DNA of 40,154 nt, taken from positions 1 to 40,154 of the forward strand of contig NZ_DATLJA010000069.1 in assembly GCF_035539115.1 (NCBI RefSeq), written 5' to 3'. Within the stretch, counting starts at the first letter, position 1. Each line of letters begins with the position of its first letter. The translations under genes and the position numbers were made by a program. The DNA comes from Desulfitobacterium_A sp035539115 (GTDB lineage Bacteria > Bacillota > Desulfitobacteriia > Desulfitobacteriales > Desulfitobacteriaceae). Below the pieces are notes generated by a model. That model was not told the origin of the DNA. It worked only from the letters and a program-made list of their open reading frames with translations, and made no database searches. This document shows, piece after piece, positions 1 to 7,325 of this stretch.

Positions 1-1
1 A

Positions 2-118
2 GGTGACGAAAAGATGATACAAAAGGCCTTGAGGAATGTGAATTATTATCTCCGCCGTAATTATTGTGCGTATAAGTCCCATAGCTTGAAAAAATTAAAT
101 ATGGGTCTTACTGGTTAA
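2..118 (+). CDS. 3' end of an unidentified gene entering from the left edge (partial)
   Basis: An open frame runs from the window edge to a TAA at 116-118 and encodes about 38 residues. The peptide is strongly basic and tyrosine-rich (for example KALRNVNYYLRRNYCAY), which resembles a real protein C-terminus more than random translation. I do not recognise the family. It points toward a minus-strand gene that looks truncated a few bases further on, so it could be the tail of an inserted transposase-like gene. That is inference only. It could also be a chance frame, since only 117 bases are visible. Confidence 0.3.
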   Translation, partial: GDEKMIQKALRNVNYYLRRNYCAYKSHSLKKLNMGLTG

Positions 119-125
119 AATTAAA

Positions 126-494
126 TCACGCTGTAGTGTTAGCATAAAAATAGAGTAAGGTATTTCGATCAGGCAGCCATTGGTATGTCAAAACCCCTAA
201 GGTCTTATCAGTCGCAGAGGGCGATTTCTTCTCAAAAACAACCTTCCCCTTTGTAAGATTGAAAACTTTAAGTGTACCATTTTCCAAGTATGCCAAATAA
301 TCTTTGGCATAAGAAATTTGGATATTTTTAAGATCCGAGCCTGGGATAGTTGCTTTAAGCTGAATAGCGATCGGTTCATTAACTACCGGCGCCATAACTT
401 TTTGAACTTGGTTGTTCAAAAGAGAGTAACCTCCAAATTGCAGAATGAGTGAAACTAAGACCCAGACAAATATGATACGCATTTTCTTCTTCAT
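126..494 (-). CDS. Membrane-anchored protein, probably a truncated beta-propeller-like protein
   Basis: The 122-residue product begins MKKKMRIIFVWVLVS, a short basic stretch followed by one membrane segment (about residues 5-22). An extracytoplasmic part follows with repeated short strands (KDYLAYLENGTLKVFNL, WLPDRNTLLYFYA) like the first blade of a WD40/TolB-type propeller. The ATG at 494 is preceded by AAAGGAG at a good distance and is preferred over the in-frame start at 536, which would overlap the upstream gene. The protein ends abruptly after ANTTA. Propellers need several blades, so the gene is probably cut short. It lies 38 bases downstream of the phosphodiester glycosidase gene, likely in one transcript. 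The function is unknown. Confidence 0.6.
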   Translation of the reverse strand: MKKKMRIIFVWVLVSLILQFGGYSLLNNQVQKVMAPVVNEPIAIQLKATIPGSDLKNIQISYAKDYLAYLENGTLKVFNLTKGKVVFEKKSPSATDKTLGVLTYQWLPDRNTLLYFYANTTA

Positions 495-532
495 ACGTGT
501 TTTCTCCTTTTTGAAAGAGATTGCAAGGTATC

Positions 533-1498
533 TCATGGAGTAACTACAAAGGCTGTAGGAATATAGCGTTCACCAAAAATATCCCAAAGGCGATTCATGA
601 CTTTGCCGTTATAGACGAGTTCGGAGGAAGACCCGCCATCGAGATTGACAGCGTTTACTGCATGATAATCTTCAAAAACATGCATGAGGTCCCGTAAAGT
701 CGCTCCAATACTCCACGTGGGCTGACGTCCGTCTATAACTACAAAAATAACGGTTCCATCTGCCATTTGTCCAATACCGGTCAGCGGGGCAACTCCCTGA
801 CCTCCGTCTCCCTTAATCATGGGTCTCCCGTCTACAATAAGATTGGGCTGAAAGGAAACAGCTTCACGAATATGTTTTTCTTCTAATTGATTGGCCGTCA
901 TATTACCGATGACCAGTTTCCCCTGGTCATCAAATCCGGCAATATTGGTAGCCGAGTCTTTTATATTATTGTGGACTAATTTTCCATCATGCATAGTTAA
1001 CCCATCTGGGAAAGCTCCGTTTCCTTTACCATCCGGGTCATAGAACCCTCCGGCATTGATTCCAGCAATGGCTTCCATATCCTTGGCCAGATCGCTGACT
1101 CGTTCTCCTGTAACACCAAGTTCTTTGGTAACAGCCACTTTGATTCGTTTCGGGTCTGTGATAAGCATCACTTTCCCCTTGAAGCTTGGGCCTTTGATAT
1201 CTTCAATCGTGATTCCCGTACTCGCATCGGAAATTACTTTGGTGCGACCAATAACTTGTCCTGCGCCTATCCCTTGATCAGCATTGAGGTTCCTAATCCG
1301 TTCTATTTCTACATCGGATAGAAAAGCCTGTACAACCTGGGGATGTCGAGATGAGGCAACCGCGCCAACAGCCATTATTTTAAGGGACTCGAAGGGCCCC
1401 CAGAACACTATAAAGGGAGCAAGTATTGACGAAAAAATGAGGTTAAAGCCAATAAAGGCTAGAATCATTTTAAACCTGATAGTTCTCTTTTTCCCCAT
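533..1498 (-). CDS. Phosphodiester glycosidase family protein (NAGPA domain), membrane-anchored
   Basis: The 321-residue product has an N-terminal signal anchor (about residues 7-32) and an exported domain. The C-terminal half carries family features: GINAGGFYDPDGKGNG, an IVDGRQP segment and the glycine-rich VNLDGGSSSELVYNG motif. The family, named for the human uncovering enzyme and formerly DUF2233, hydrolyses or remodels sugar phosphodiesters. In Gram-positive bacteria it is linked to cell-wall or exopolysaccharide metabolism, but the substrate here is unknown. The start at 1498 (MGKKRT) has AAGGAG eight bases upstream. The longer frame from 1540 lacks a better site. It lies upstream of the truncated membrane protein and downstream of the M56 protease gene. 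Confidence 0.85.
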   Translation of the reverse strand: MGKKRTIRFKMILAFIGFNLIFSSILAPFIVFWGPFESLKIMAVGAVASSRHPQVVQAFLSDVEIERIRNLNADQGIGAGQVIGRTKVISDASTGITIEDIKGPSFKGKVMLITDPKRIKVAVTKELGVTGERVSDLAKDMEAIAGINAGGFYDPDGKGNGAFPDGLTMHDGKLVHNNIKDSATNIAGFDDQGKLVIGNMTANQLEEKHIREAVSFQPNLIVDGRPMIKGDGGQGVAPLTGIGQMADGTVIFVVIDGRQPTWSIGATLRDLMHVFEDYHAVNAVNLDGGSSSELVYNGKVMNRLWDIFGERYIPTAFVVTP

Positions 1499-1614
1499 AT
1501 AATTTGTTCTCCTTCTTGAGTTATGATCGAACGTTGACATTCGACCGGATCTGAATCAATTTGTTTTACTTATTTACTCAACTCGAAAAAACAACCGCCT
1601 ATATTTGTATCATG

Positions 1615-3606
1615 TTACAGCTTTGAATAAGCCTGCAAAATTGATGTCACCACTTTCTCTACTTCAGATTCCTGCACCGTCGAATAAAGCATACCTTCCA
1701 AACCATACTTGGGGATTGAAAACTTAGCAGCTGGCAAATTCTCATTGTAGTTTTTACGCAGTTTGACTTCTGATCCGTCAATTTGTTTTGTATCAAAATC
1801 AGAGTCCGGTGTTAACACTGGCGTAGGGTCTCCATACGGTTGACCTCCTTTGCTTATCAGTACATTCACAAAGGGTGTTGATGTTCCTGTTGTATAGGAT
1901 AAAGAAAAGGCTTCTGATTTTTCATCCCCTTTAATATAAATATGGGAGGATGCGTCTCGAAATTTATATCCCTGCGGTACGACGAAATCATCAGGCTGGA
2001 GAGTCTTAAAGCTCAACCCCTCCGAAGCTGAAACACCGCCTTTCGAGATATGAATGTCTGTAGGTGGAGTATTCACTGGAACAACTATACTTTCGCAGAT
2101 TTTCTTCAACTCATCGAGCGAAACACCTCCGCCAGGTATGTTGTTGGCAATGTACTCCACATCATTCTTGGTGAATTGAATATATGCAATGCCAATTTTT
2201 TTATTCTCAGTTAACGTTGCTGGCAAATCATCAATTTGGATTTGAGTTTTTGTCAATTGCGCGGAAACAGGAGGATGAATCTCGTTGGGTCGTGCCTCTC
2301 TTATGCTAAATGCTGCGTGGCTGCCATATGCAGCAGAGTAAGTCTTGGAATTATTGCCTGGAGGGGTGTCTTGGCTACATCCGATTTGCGAATATGTAAG
2401 CTGATATCCTGCGGTGTAACTTGGGAGTAAGGGAGTGAATGAAAGATACGTTTGGTAATCGAAACTTCCATCCGTTATCGAAGAAGATTGATCAAACTGG
2501 GTCGTTTGTTCCTGAGAGCTGGCTCCAGGTGCAGGGGTACCGTTTGATATGGAGTTAGTAAAACCCACCAAGCCTAAACTAATGAATATAACGACAGCAG
2601 TCCAAGTCCATTTCAAAGTGGGTTTCTGGAAAAGCTTGATCATTTTGATTCTTCTCTTAATTTGATGATTGCTTTTGTTCCCAAAGAAGCCCGTTGTTCC
2701 TGGGATCCATGGCGATTGAGCAGGGGTTACTAAACTGATGATAGAAAAACCGTAGCTTTGATACTCTTCTGGCCTTAAAATACTTAAGGCATCGGCATCA
2801 CAAGCTAACTCGCAGTCTTCACGCATTCTCGCAAAAGAGTACCAAATTAATGGGTTAAACCAATGGCCTATCTGGGCGGCAACGGCCAGCCAATTAATAA
2901 GTATATCTTTCCTTTTATAATGGGCTAGTTCATGGATAAAAATATTTTTAATGTTTTCTTCATTAAGCCGATTGACTAGAGATTTAGGAAGAAGAAGCTT
3001 GGGACTAATTATTCCGTAAAGACAAGGTGTGTCTATACGATTCGTGATTATTATCGGAAGGCTTTTTCTAATACCGAGTTTGCTGGCACATTCTTGCATG
3101 AGTTTAGACATCCCTGCGTCTGTTACAGAAGGTTCTCGCCTTACTAATAAATAGAATCTGAGGTTTGTAGCAATTGTCAGAGTAGATAAAATCAAAACTC
3201 CGGCTAACCATAGAATTGCTAATATCCAGCCATTAGACAAATCCTTAGAAATAGGTCTGCCCGCATTGGTATTGCTTTGTTTGCTAATACTCGATTGATC
3301 ATTTATTAACTGGATTTTTCCGGATATATTGCTGATTGGGGTATTGATATCTGGTATCCTAATAGTTGCTTGATTGACCATCGGAATTGTTACAGATTTA
3401 TTGGGTAATAAACTGTAAATGCTCCAAGGGCTTTGGATATCGTAAGGTATTAGTAATCGAATAATAAGCAGCATCCAAAGTGCATATTGCCATTTTGCAT
3501 CTCGTTTATTTCGAAGTGCATATTTAACCAGCAAAATCAGGACAGCTAAAATACTGGCCATAATAGACGATTTAATAACCCAATTGAAGACTAACTCTAA
3601 TTCCAT
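1615..3606 (-). CDS. BlaR1/MecR1-like M56 family membrane metallopeptidase with an unusual extracellular sensor region
   Basis: The 663-residue product has membrane segments near residues 10-30, 40-55, 127-150 and 334-350. Between the third and fourth is a cytoplasmic zinc protease domain with HELAH at 225-229 and the third ligand region CELACDAD (E266). This is the architecture of BlaR1, which senses an external signal and inactivates its partner repressor BlaI. Outside the membrane (about 355-663), instead of a penicillin-binding domain with SxxK/SxN/KTG motifs, there appear to be two related beta-rich domains. Each ends in a helix like ESEVEKVVTSILQ, resembling DUF4367-type modules. The ATG at 3606 has GGGGTGA upstream. 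The BlaI-type gene begins the operon 20 bases upstream. The signal sensed is unknown. Confidence 0.85.
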   Translation of the reverse strand: MELELVFNWVIKSSIMASILAVLILLVKYALRNKRDAKWQYALWMLLIIRLLIPYDIQSPWSIYSLLPNKSVTIPMVNQATIRIPDINTPISNISGKIQLINDQSSISKQSNTNAGRPISKDLSNGWILAILWLAGVLILSTLTIATNLRFYLLVRREPSVTDAGMSKLMQECASKLGIRKSLPIIITNRIDTPCLYGIISPKLLLPKSLVNRLNEENIKNIFIHELAHYKRKDILINWLAVAAQIGHWFNPLIWYSFARMREDCELACDADALSILRPEEYQSYGFSIISLVTPAQSPWIPGTTGFFGNKSNHQIKRRIKMIKLFQKPTLKWTWTAVVIFISLGLVGFTNSISNGTPAPGASSQEQTTQFDQSSSITDGSFDYQTYLSFTPLLPSYTAGYQLTYSQIGCSQDTPPGNNSKTYSAAYGSHAAFSIREARPNEIHPPVSAQLTKTQIQIDDLPATLTENKKIGIAYIQFTKNDVEYIANNIPGGGVSLDELKKICESIVVPVNTPPTDIHISKGGVSASEGLSFKTLQPDDFVVPQGYKFRDASSHIYIKGDEKSEAFSLSYTTGTSTPFVNVLISKGGQPYGDPTPVLTPDSDFDTKQIDGSEVKLRKNYNENLPAAKFSIPKYGLEGMLYSTVQESEVEKVVTSILQAYSKL

Positions 3607-3625
3607 AAAATCACCCCCGTCCGGA

Positions 3626-3994
3626 TCATTTATCTTCTAAGAGTTTCTTAAGCTCTTCTATTTCTTCTCCCGATAGCTCTTTGTTTTCGATAAAGTTCTT
3701 AACGAGTAAATTAAGAGAACCGTTATATACACGACCTAAGAATGACCTTGCTTCTTCTTTGGCACATTCGTTTTCAGTAACTAAGGGATAATATAAATAT
3801 CCTCGGCTTCCAACTTCATAAGATAAGGCATTTTTGGTAACTAATCGACTGAGCAACGTTTTAATCGTTTTTGGTTTCCAGTCAGTTATCCCCTTCAGTT
3901 CATTAATGACATCGCTGGAACTGAGAGGAAACTCATTCCATAGTACTTTCATTACCCGCCATTCAGCATCGGATATTTGCGGAATGTTTTGCAT
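3626..3994 (-). CDS. BlaI/MecI/CopY family transcriptional repressor
   Basis: The 122-residue protein is a typical BlaI-size winged-helix repressor. The N-terminus ISDAEWRVMKVLW and the recognition region WKPKTIKTLLSRLVTKNAL match the family, and a C-terminal helical dimerisation part ends in ELSGEEIEELKKLLE. BlaI proteins repress their own operon and are cleaved when the partner M56 protease is activated. Here that partner is the next gene. ATG at 3994 is chosen because AGGTGAG lies five bases upstream. A GTG nine bases earlier has no good site. Two TACA-N2-TGTA-type operators lie in the promoter just upstream, which supports autoregulation. Confidence 0.9.
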   Translation of the reverse strand: MQNIPQISDAEWRVMKVLWNEFPLSSSDVINELKGITDWKPKTIKTLLSRLVTKNALSYEVGSRGYLYYPLVTENECAKEEARSFLGRVYNGSLNLLVKNFIENKELSGEEIEELKKLLEDK

Positions 3995-4008
3995 TTTTCT
4001 CACCTGCC

Positions 4009-4064
4009 TACATTTGTAATCTTGTTAATGAATATAGCTTACGTTTGTAGGCGTTTATTGTCAA
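4009..4064 (-). promoter_or_regulatory. Promoter with two BlaI-type operators for the blaI-like/M56 operon
   Basis: On the minus strand TTGACA (4059-4064) is followed after 17 bases by TAAGCT (4036-4041), or after 22 by TATATT (4031-4036). Two inverted repeats sit in the promoter: TACATTTGTA at 4009-4018 (perfect TACA/TGTA halves) and TACGTTTGTA at 4040-4049 (one mismatch). TACA...TGTA dyads are the known BlaI/MecI operator core. One site overlaps the spacer and -10, the other the likely transcript start. Confidence 0.75.
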
Positions 4065-4130
4065 GACTTTTTCAAAAAATGCCTAGTCGAAATATCCGTA
4101 TCTTCTTATCCCACCTAGACCTTATGCTAA

Positions 4131-4163
4131 CAAAACAAAATCCCAGGCCGTTAAAGCCTAGGA
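4131..4163 (-). terminator. Intrinsic terminator after the SEDS gene
   Basis: On the minus strand TCCTAGGC and GCCTGGGA pair as 8 bp with one G-U wobble around a 7-base loop (4141-4148 with 4156-4163). TTTTGTTTTG follows. It separates the PadR/SEDS operon from the BlaI operon promoter. Confidence 0.75.
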
Positions 4164-4194
4164 CTAATTTGTGGTATCCTCTTAGGACCTCATT

Positions 4195-5574
4195 TTATTT
4201 AGTTTTTAGATTAATAATAATCTGTCCATTATCGTATTGAATAAAGCGGCTTGGCTTTGCCACCGATACCCCAGCTTTATCCGTTACCAAATTACCTGTG
4301 CGGAATACTGAGAGCAAAAATCCGATAAGGCACATATTTGTAACAAGGGCTCGCCCTCCGTAAGAAATGAGTGGTAACGAAACCGGAGGAAAGAGCAAAA
4401 AGCCTAAGTCGAATGCAATATAAACCATACACTGTACTGCAAATGTTGAGATAATCGCGAGTGAAACCAATAATCCCAGTACGCCTTTTTGCTTCTTACA
4501 AAGAAGAACAGCACGTATAATAAAAGCTGTGAATATCGCAATTATTCCGATAAGCACAATCCATCCGAGTCTATAAATCATGTAAGTCAAAAGAAAATCG
4601 GTATCGGCTGCAGGCAAAAGCTGTGATGCCGAATATCCTCCATAACCACTTATCGGCAAGCCCTCACCAATGAACTGCGAATGGGACAAAAACCGTTGTA
4701 TCATAGTCCCAATATATCCAGCCCGTGTCGGGTCAAGCGATGGATTTAACACTAATTGCAGTCTATTTAAAATATACCTTCCACCGCTCATCACTAAAAA
4801 CGGTATAGACAAAACGACGGCAGTCGAGACATAAATAATTAGCATTGCAAAAAGTTTTCTTACATCAAACCAACCATTTACAACAGCAGCCGTTAGAATA
4901 ATAAGGCACGTAGTACAAAGCAAAAAGAAAACACTTACATTATGAGCGTATATCGAAAAGTATGCAGGAATAATAAATACTACTTCACAAAGAATAAGTC
5001 CGCCATACCCTTTATTTCCCATCCTGTAAACAAATCCGGCAAAGGCGGTAGGGAACAGCAAAAGCAGATAAATCGTAGATGTCGCCCGACTTCCCCCTGT
5101 AAACAAATAAGAAGCTAACGTTATTGCACAGAGCGTAAAAAATACAACTTTAGGGTACTTCCCTATGATTGTGAAGTCGACAAAATATGCAGCAAACATT
5201 ACAGGGATTGCAATACCTGCCCGTATAATCTGTTTTTGAAACATCTCTGCTCCGTTATTAAGGTGATTGGGTCCAATCCAAATTTGAATAGCAAGCCCCA
5301 AAAGAAGCATAGTGGCAGTCATCACAAGCAGCGGCCAATCCGGCCTAGGTCTATGAGCACGGTCAAGTTGCTCCCCGACAACAACAGGATCACCCATCTC
5401 GGCAATTGCCCTGGCAGTTGCCGCTTCTTCATTAAGTCCATCGCTCATAAAGGCTTCTTTTTGATCGATTATGTGGTTTTCTATTTCTTCTAAAACAGGA
5501 GACTGCGCCCTTTTCCAACGTATCTGTTGGCGCACAACTTCCAAATACTCGGCAATCTTGTTAGGCTGTTGCAA
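4195..5574 (-). CDS. SEDS (FtsW/RodA/SpoVE) family membrane protein with N-terminal permease-prefix domain
   Basis: The 459-residue protein begins with a soluble domain (about 1-80, with IENHIIDQKEAFMSDGLNEEAA) of the permease-prefix/HAAS type found fused to membrane proteins under PadR control. About ten membrane segments follow. The C-terminal part matches SEDS glycosyltransferases: PAADTDFLLTYMIYRLG aligns with HHTDFIFSVVGEEFG of the window's own RodA, so the catalytic Asp is kept (about D326). PPVSLPLISYGG matches the conserved PLPLISYGG. The PSEF motif with its conserved Glu is replaced (TSTIYL). The start is TTG at 5574 with AGGAGG eight bases upstream. The GTG at 5583 lies inside that site. 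It overlaps the end of the padR-like gene, implying coupling. Peptidoglycan polymerase activity is inferred. Confidence 0.85.
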   Translation of the reverse strand: MQQPNKIAEYLEVVRQQIRWKRAQSPVLEEIENHIIDQKEAFMSDGLNEEAATARAIAEMGDPVVVGEQLDRAHRPRPDWPLLVMTATMLLLGLAIQIWIGPNHLNNGAEMFQKQIIRAGIAIPVMFAAYFVDFTIIGKYPKVVFFTLCAITLASYLFTGGSRATSTIYLLLLFPTAFAGFVYRMGNKGYGGLILCEVVFIIPAYFSIYAHNVSVFFLLCTTCLIILTAAVVNGWFDVRKLFAMLIIYVSTAVVLSIPFLVMSGGRYILNRLQLVLNPSLDPTRAGYIGTMIQRFLSHSQFIGEGLPISGYGGYSASQLLPAADTDFLLTYMIYRLGWIVLIGIIAIFTAFIIRAVLLCKKQKGVLGLLVSLAIISTFAVQCMVYIAFDLGFLLFPPVSLPLISYGGRALVTNMCLIGFLLSVFRTGNLVTDKAGVSVAKPSRFIQYDNGQIIINLKTK

Positions 5575-5905
5575 AACTTGCACCTCCTAAAACATCATTT
5601 ACCGCAGCGGTATATGCTTTCCATTCTTCCTTTTTCTCCTTCAAATGCTTGCGACCATTTTTTGTGATACTATAGTATTTCCGTACCCTCGCATTATCAG
5701 CGGTCTCTTCATAAGAAGTGAGCATATTCCTTTGCTCTAAGGTGTGGAGCAATGGATATAATGTTCCTGCTTTTAACTCAAAAGCATTGTTTGATTTCTT
5801 TCTAAGTTCTTCAATCATCTGGTAGCCGTACATATTCGTTTCGTCAAGTAGCTTTAAGATAAGCATGGTGGTGCTTCCTGTTAAAAGGCTTTTATCGATT
5901 GCCAT
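5561..5905 (-). CDS. PadR family transcriptional repressor
   Basis: The 114-residue protein shows the PadR winged-helix fold: LLTGSTTMLILKLLDE, then NMYGYQMIEELRKKS, then AGTLYPLLHTLEQRNML, then the wing and RKYYSITKNGRKHL, ending in a short C-terminal helix. PadR proteins of this size usually repress their own operon and release it on envelope or drug stress. ATG at 5905 is preferred because GGAGG lies seven bases upstream. The ATG at 5911 is only one base from it. The downstream SEDS gene overlaps its 3' end, so the two are one transcription unit. A near-perfect promoter with a long dyad lies directly upstream. Confidence 0.92.
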   Translation of the reverse strand: MAIDKSLLTGSTTMLILKLLDETNMYGYQMIEELRKKSNNAFELKAGTLYPLLHTLEQRNMLTSYEETADNARVRKYYSITKNGRKHLKEKKEEWKAYTAAVNDVLGGASFATA

Positions 5906-5916
5906 ATTCATGCCTC

Positions 5917-5968
5917 CATATGTAGATTATCTATATACTATAATATATAGATAATCTACATATGTCAA
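5917..5968 (-). promoter_or_regulatory. SigmaA promoter embedded in a 21-bp perfect inverted repeat (PadR operator)
   Basis: On the minus strand TTGACA (5963-5968) and TATTAT (5940-5945) are exactly 17 bases apart. A 21-base arm at 5917-5937 is the perfect reverse complement of 5944-5964, with a 6-base centre at 5938-5943. Each arm contains its own smaller palindrome, TAGATTATCTA or TAGATAATCTA. The dyad covers the spacer and -10 and runs to the ribosome binding site, so a bound dimer pair would block transcription. PadR proteins are known to autorepress through such dyads. Confidence 0.88.
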
Positions 5969-6130
5969 ATCGAAAATTACCGGCCTGTTTGTAACAGCTT
6001 ATATGAGTAATCTTTGTCATTTTTACTCCTACGTAATAGTGCGAAGTCTTCCCGCGGAAATCCCCCCAAGAAACGCAGTCCGCTCTCTAAGTGGAACCTT
6101 CTGGGTTTTTGGTCCGATAACCAAGGTTAT

Positions 6131-6170
6131 GAAAAGAGCACCAGCATTCTATCAATAAGGCCCTGGTGCT
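6131..6170 (-). terminator. Probable terminator downstream of spoIVFB
   Basis: AGCACCAG (6137-6144) pairs perfectly with CTGGTGCT (6163-6170). On the minus strand the hairpin is followed by CTTTTC. The 18-base loop is long. The rest of the gap 5970-6340 shows only a weak small frame near 6225-6329, and I see no other feature there. Confidence 0.5.
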
Positions 6171-6224
6171 ATTGTCATGTTATGTCACAACATAGGAAGA
6201 ATGCGCATCATGGCTTTGGAGAAT

Positions 6225-6329
6225 TTAACGCTTATTAAAATAGTTATTCAGTTTCTCCATCCTCTTGGCATACTCCTCAAGTTTAAGTCTTAGTTTGGTC
6301 GGCGAACGCCACGCCTGAATGGATAACAA
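6225..6329 (-). CDS. Possible small protein of 34 residues downstream of spoIVFB
   Basis: A frame starting at TTG (6329) just after the spoIVFB stop encodes a basic amphipathic helix: SPTKLRLKLEEYAKRMEKLN and a short tail. Its composition is protein-like and coiled-coil-like, but the ribosome binding site is weak. No family is recognised. It could instead be the eroded end of a longer gene, or chance. Confidence 0.25.
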   Translation of the reverse strand: MLSIQAWRSPTKLRLKLEEYAKRMEKLNNYFNKR

Positions 6330-6341
6330 AAGACTCTTTCA

Positions 6342-7217
6342 TCACAGCTTCCCCACTGGATAGTGAATCCCATGTTCCAGCATTCCCTCAACCACCTGCG
6401 TCTCGGTCAACATCTTCTCTACCTGAAAATCCTTCCCCGGCAGATGAATTAAAGCATAGCGATCAGGAGTGAGTTCTTCCACGATCCGGACCAGAGGAGT
6501 TTCACTGTAAGCCGTTAGAACTTTACTTTTCATTAGACCTTTTTCAAGGAGTTCCTCTTTTTTACGAGTCAGCTGACGAAGGAAGGTTATTCGGGCTGAG
6601 GCTATCTCCTTGTTTCCGGAAAGCCAAAAAAAGCCGGCTAGAATAAGCAGGGTAGTGAAACCTTCGATGGAATTCTCTTTGCCCGGTAAAGTTAGTCCTA
6701 GAATAGCTAAAAGGACACCGAGAGCTTGACCGCAGTGAGCAAGTGCTTTAGTGGTCCGAACAAACCCAAAGGTATCTGCCAAAAATGCCCGTGCAATGCG
6801 TCCTCCGTCTAAGGGAAGTACAGGTAGCAAATTAAAGGTGGCAAGCCAAAAGTTAATACGCACAAACTCTTCCCCACTTGGACCTAGCCAATAGCCTTGC
6901 CAACGTAGCGTCTGAGCAGCAAACAACAAAACGAGGTTAAACGCAGGTCCAGCTAGAGACAGAATAGTTTCTTCAACTTTTCGTCCTTCGAAAAGATCAT
7001 CACAGTATGCTGCCCCGCCAAACGGAAAAATTTCCAGCCCCACGACCTGGAAACCATAGGCTTTGGCCGTAAGCAAGTGTGCTAATTCATGCCCAATGAC
7101 GAGAGCGAAGATCAAAAGAGCCTGGGTTATCAGCCCCAGGGCTCCATAAGCAAGCAATACCAGTAGAAATGTGGGATGAACTCTGATGCTAAGTCCTTGA
7201 ACGCGTAAAACCTCCAC
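6342..7217 (-). CDS. spoIVFB: SpoIVFB-type site-2 protease (M50), pro-sigmaK processing
   Basis: The 291-residue intramembrane zinc protease has HELAH at 43-47 and NLLPVLPLDGGR with the Asp at 137. These are the same positions as the catalytic residues of B. subtilis SpoIVFB (H43/E44/H47/D137). Six membrane segments precede a cytoplasmic tail (about 210-291), which in SpoIVFB is a CBS-like domain. In sporulating cells it sits in the outer forespore membrane and cleaves pro-sigmaK in the mother cell. The start is GTG at 7217 with AGGAGG seven bases upstream. The preceding gene is the SpoIVFA-like regulator, and the pair follows the mre/min genes as in Bacillus, so the assignment rests on motifs and synteny. 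Confidence 0.85.
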   Translation of the reverse strand: MEVLRVQGLSIRVHPTFLLVLLAYGALGLITQALLIFALVIGHELAHLLTAKAYGFQVVGLEIFPFGGAAYCDDLFEGRKVEETILSLAGPAFNLVLLFAAQTLRWQGYWLGPSGEEFVRINFWLATFNLLPVLPLDGGRIARAFLADTFGFVRTTKALAHCGQALGVLLAILGLTLPGKENSIEGFTTLLILAGFFWLSGNKEIASARITFLRQLTRKKEELLEKGLMKSKVLTAYSETPLVRIVEELTPDRYALIHLPGKDFQVEKMLTETQVVEGMLEHGIHYPVGKL

Positions 7218-7325
7218 GCTGAAACCTCCTCGGCTAGGACATATTCTGCAAAGGCCTTTAAGAATAACTAAAATAGCACAAGCTACATGACCTAAACTTC
7301 TTCATCCCTCTGATTAATTTCTGCG

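Noticed and set aside
6014..6238. 74-codon plus-strand frame in the padR-spoIVFB gap
   Set aside because: There is no ribosome binding site, its composition is irregular and it crosses the terminator hairpin at 6137-6170.
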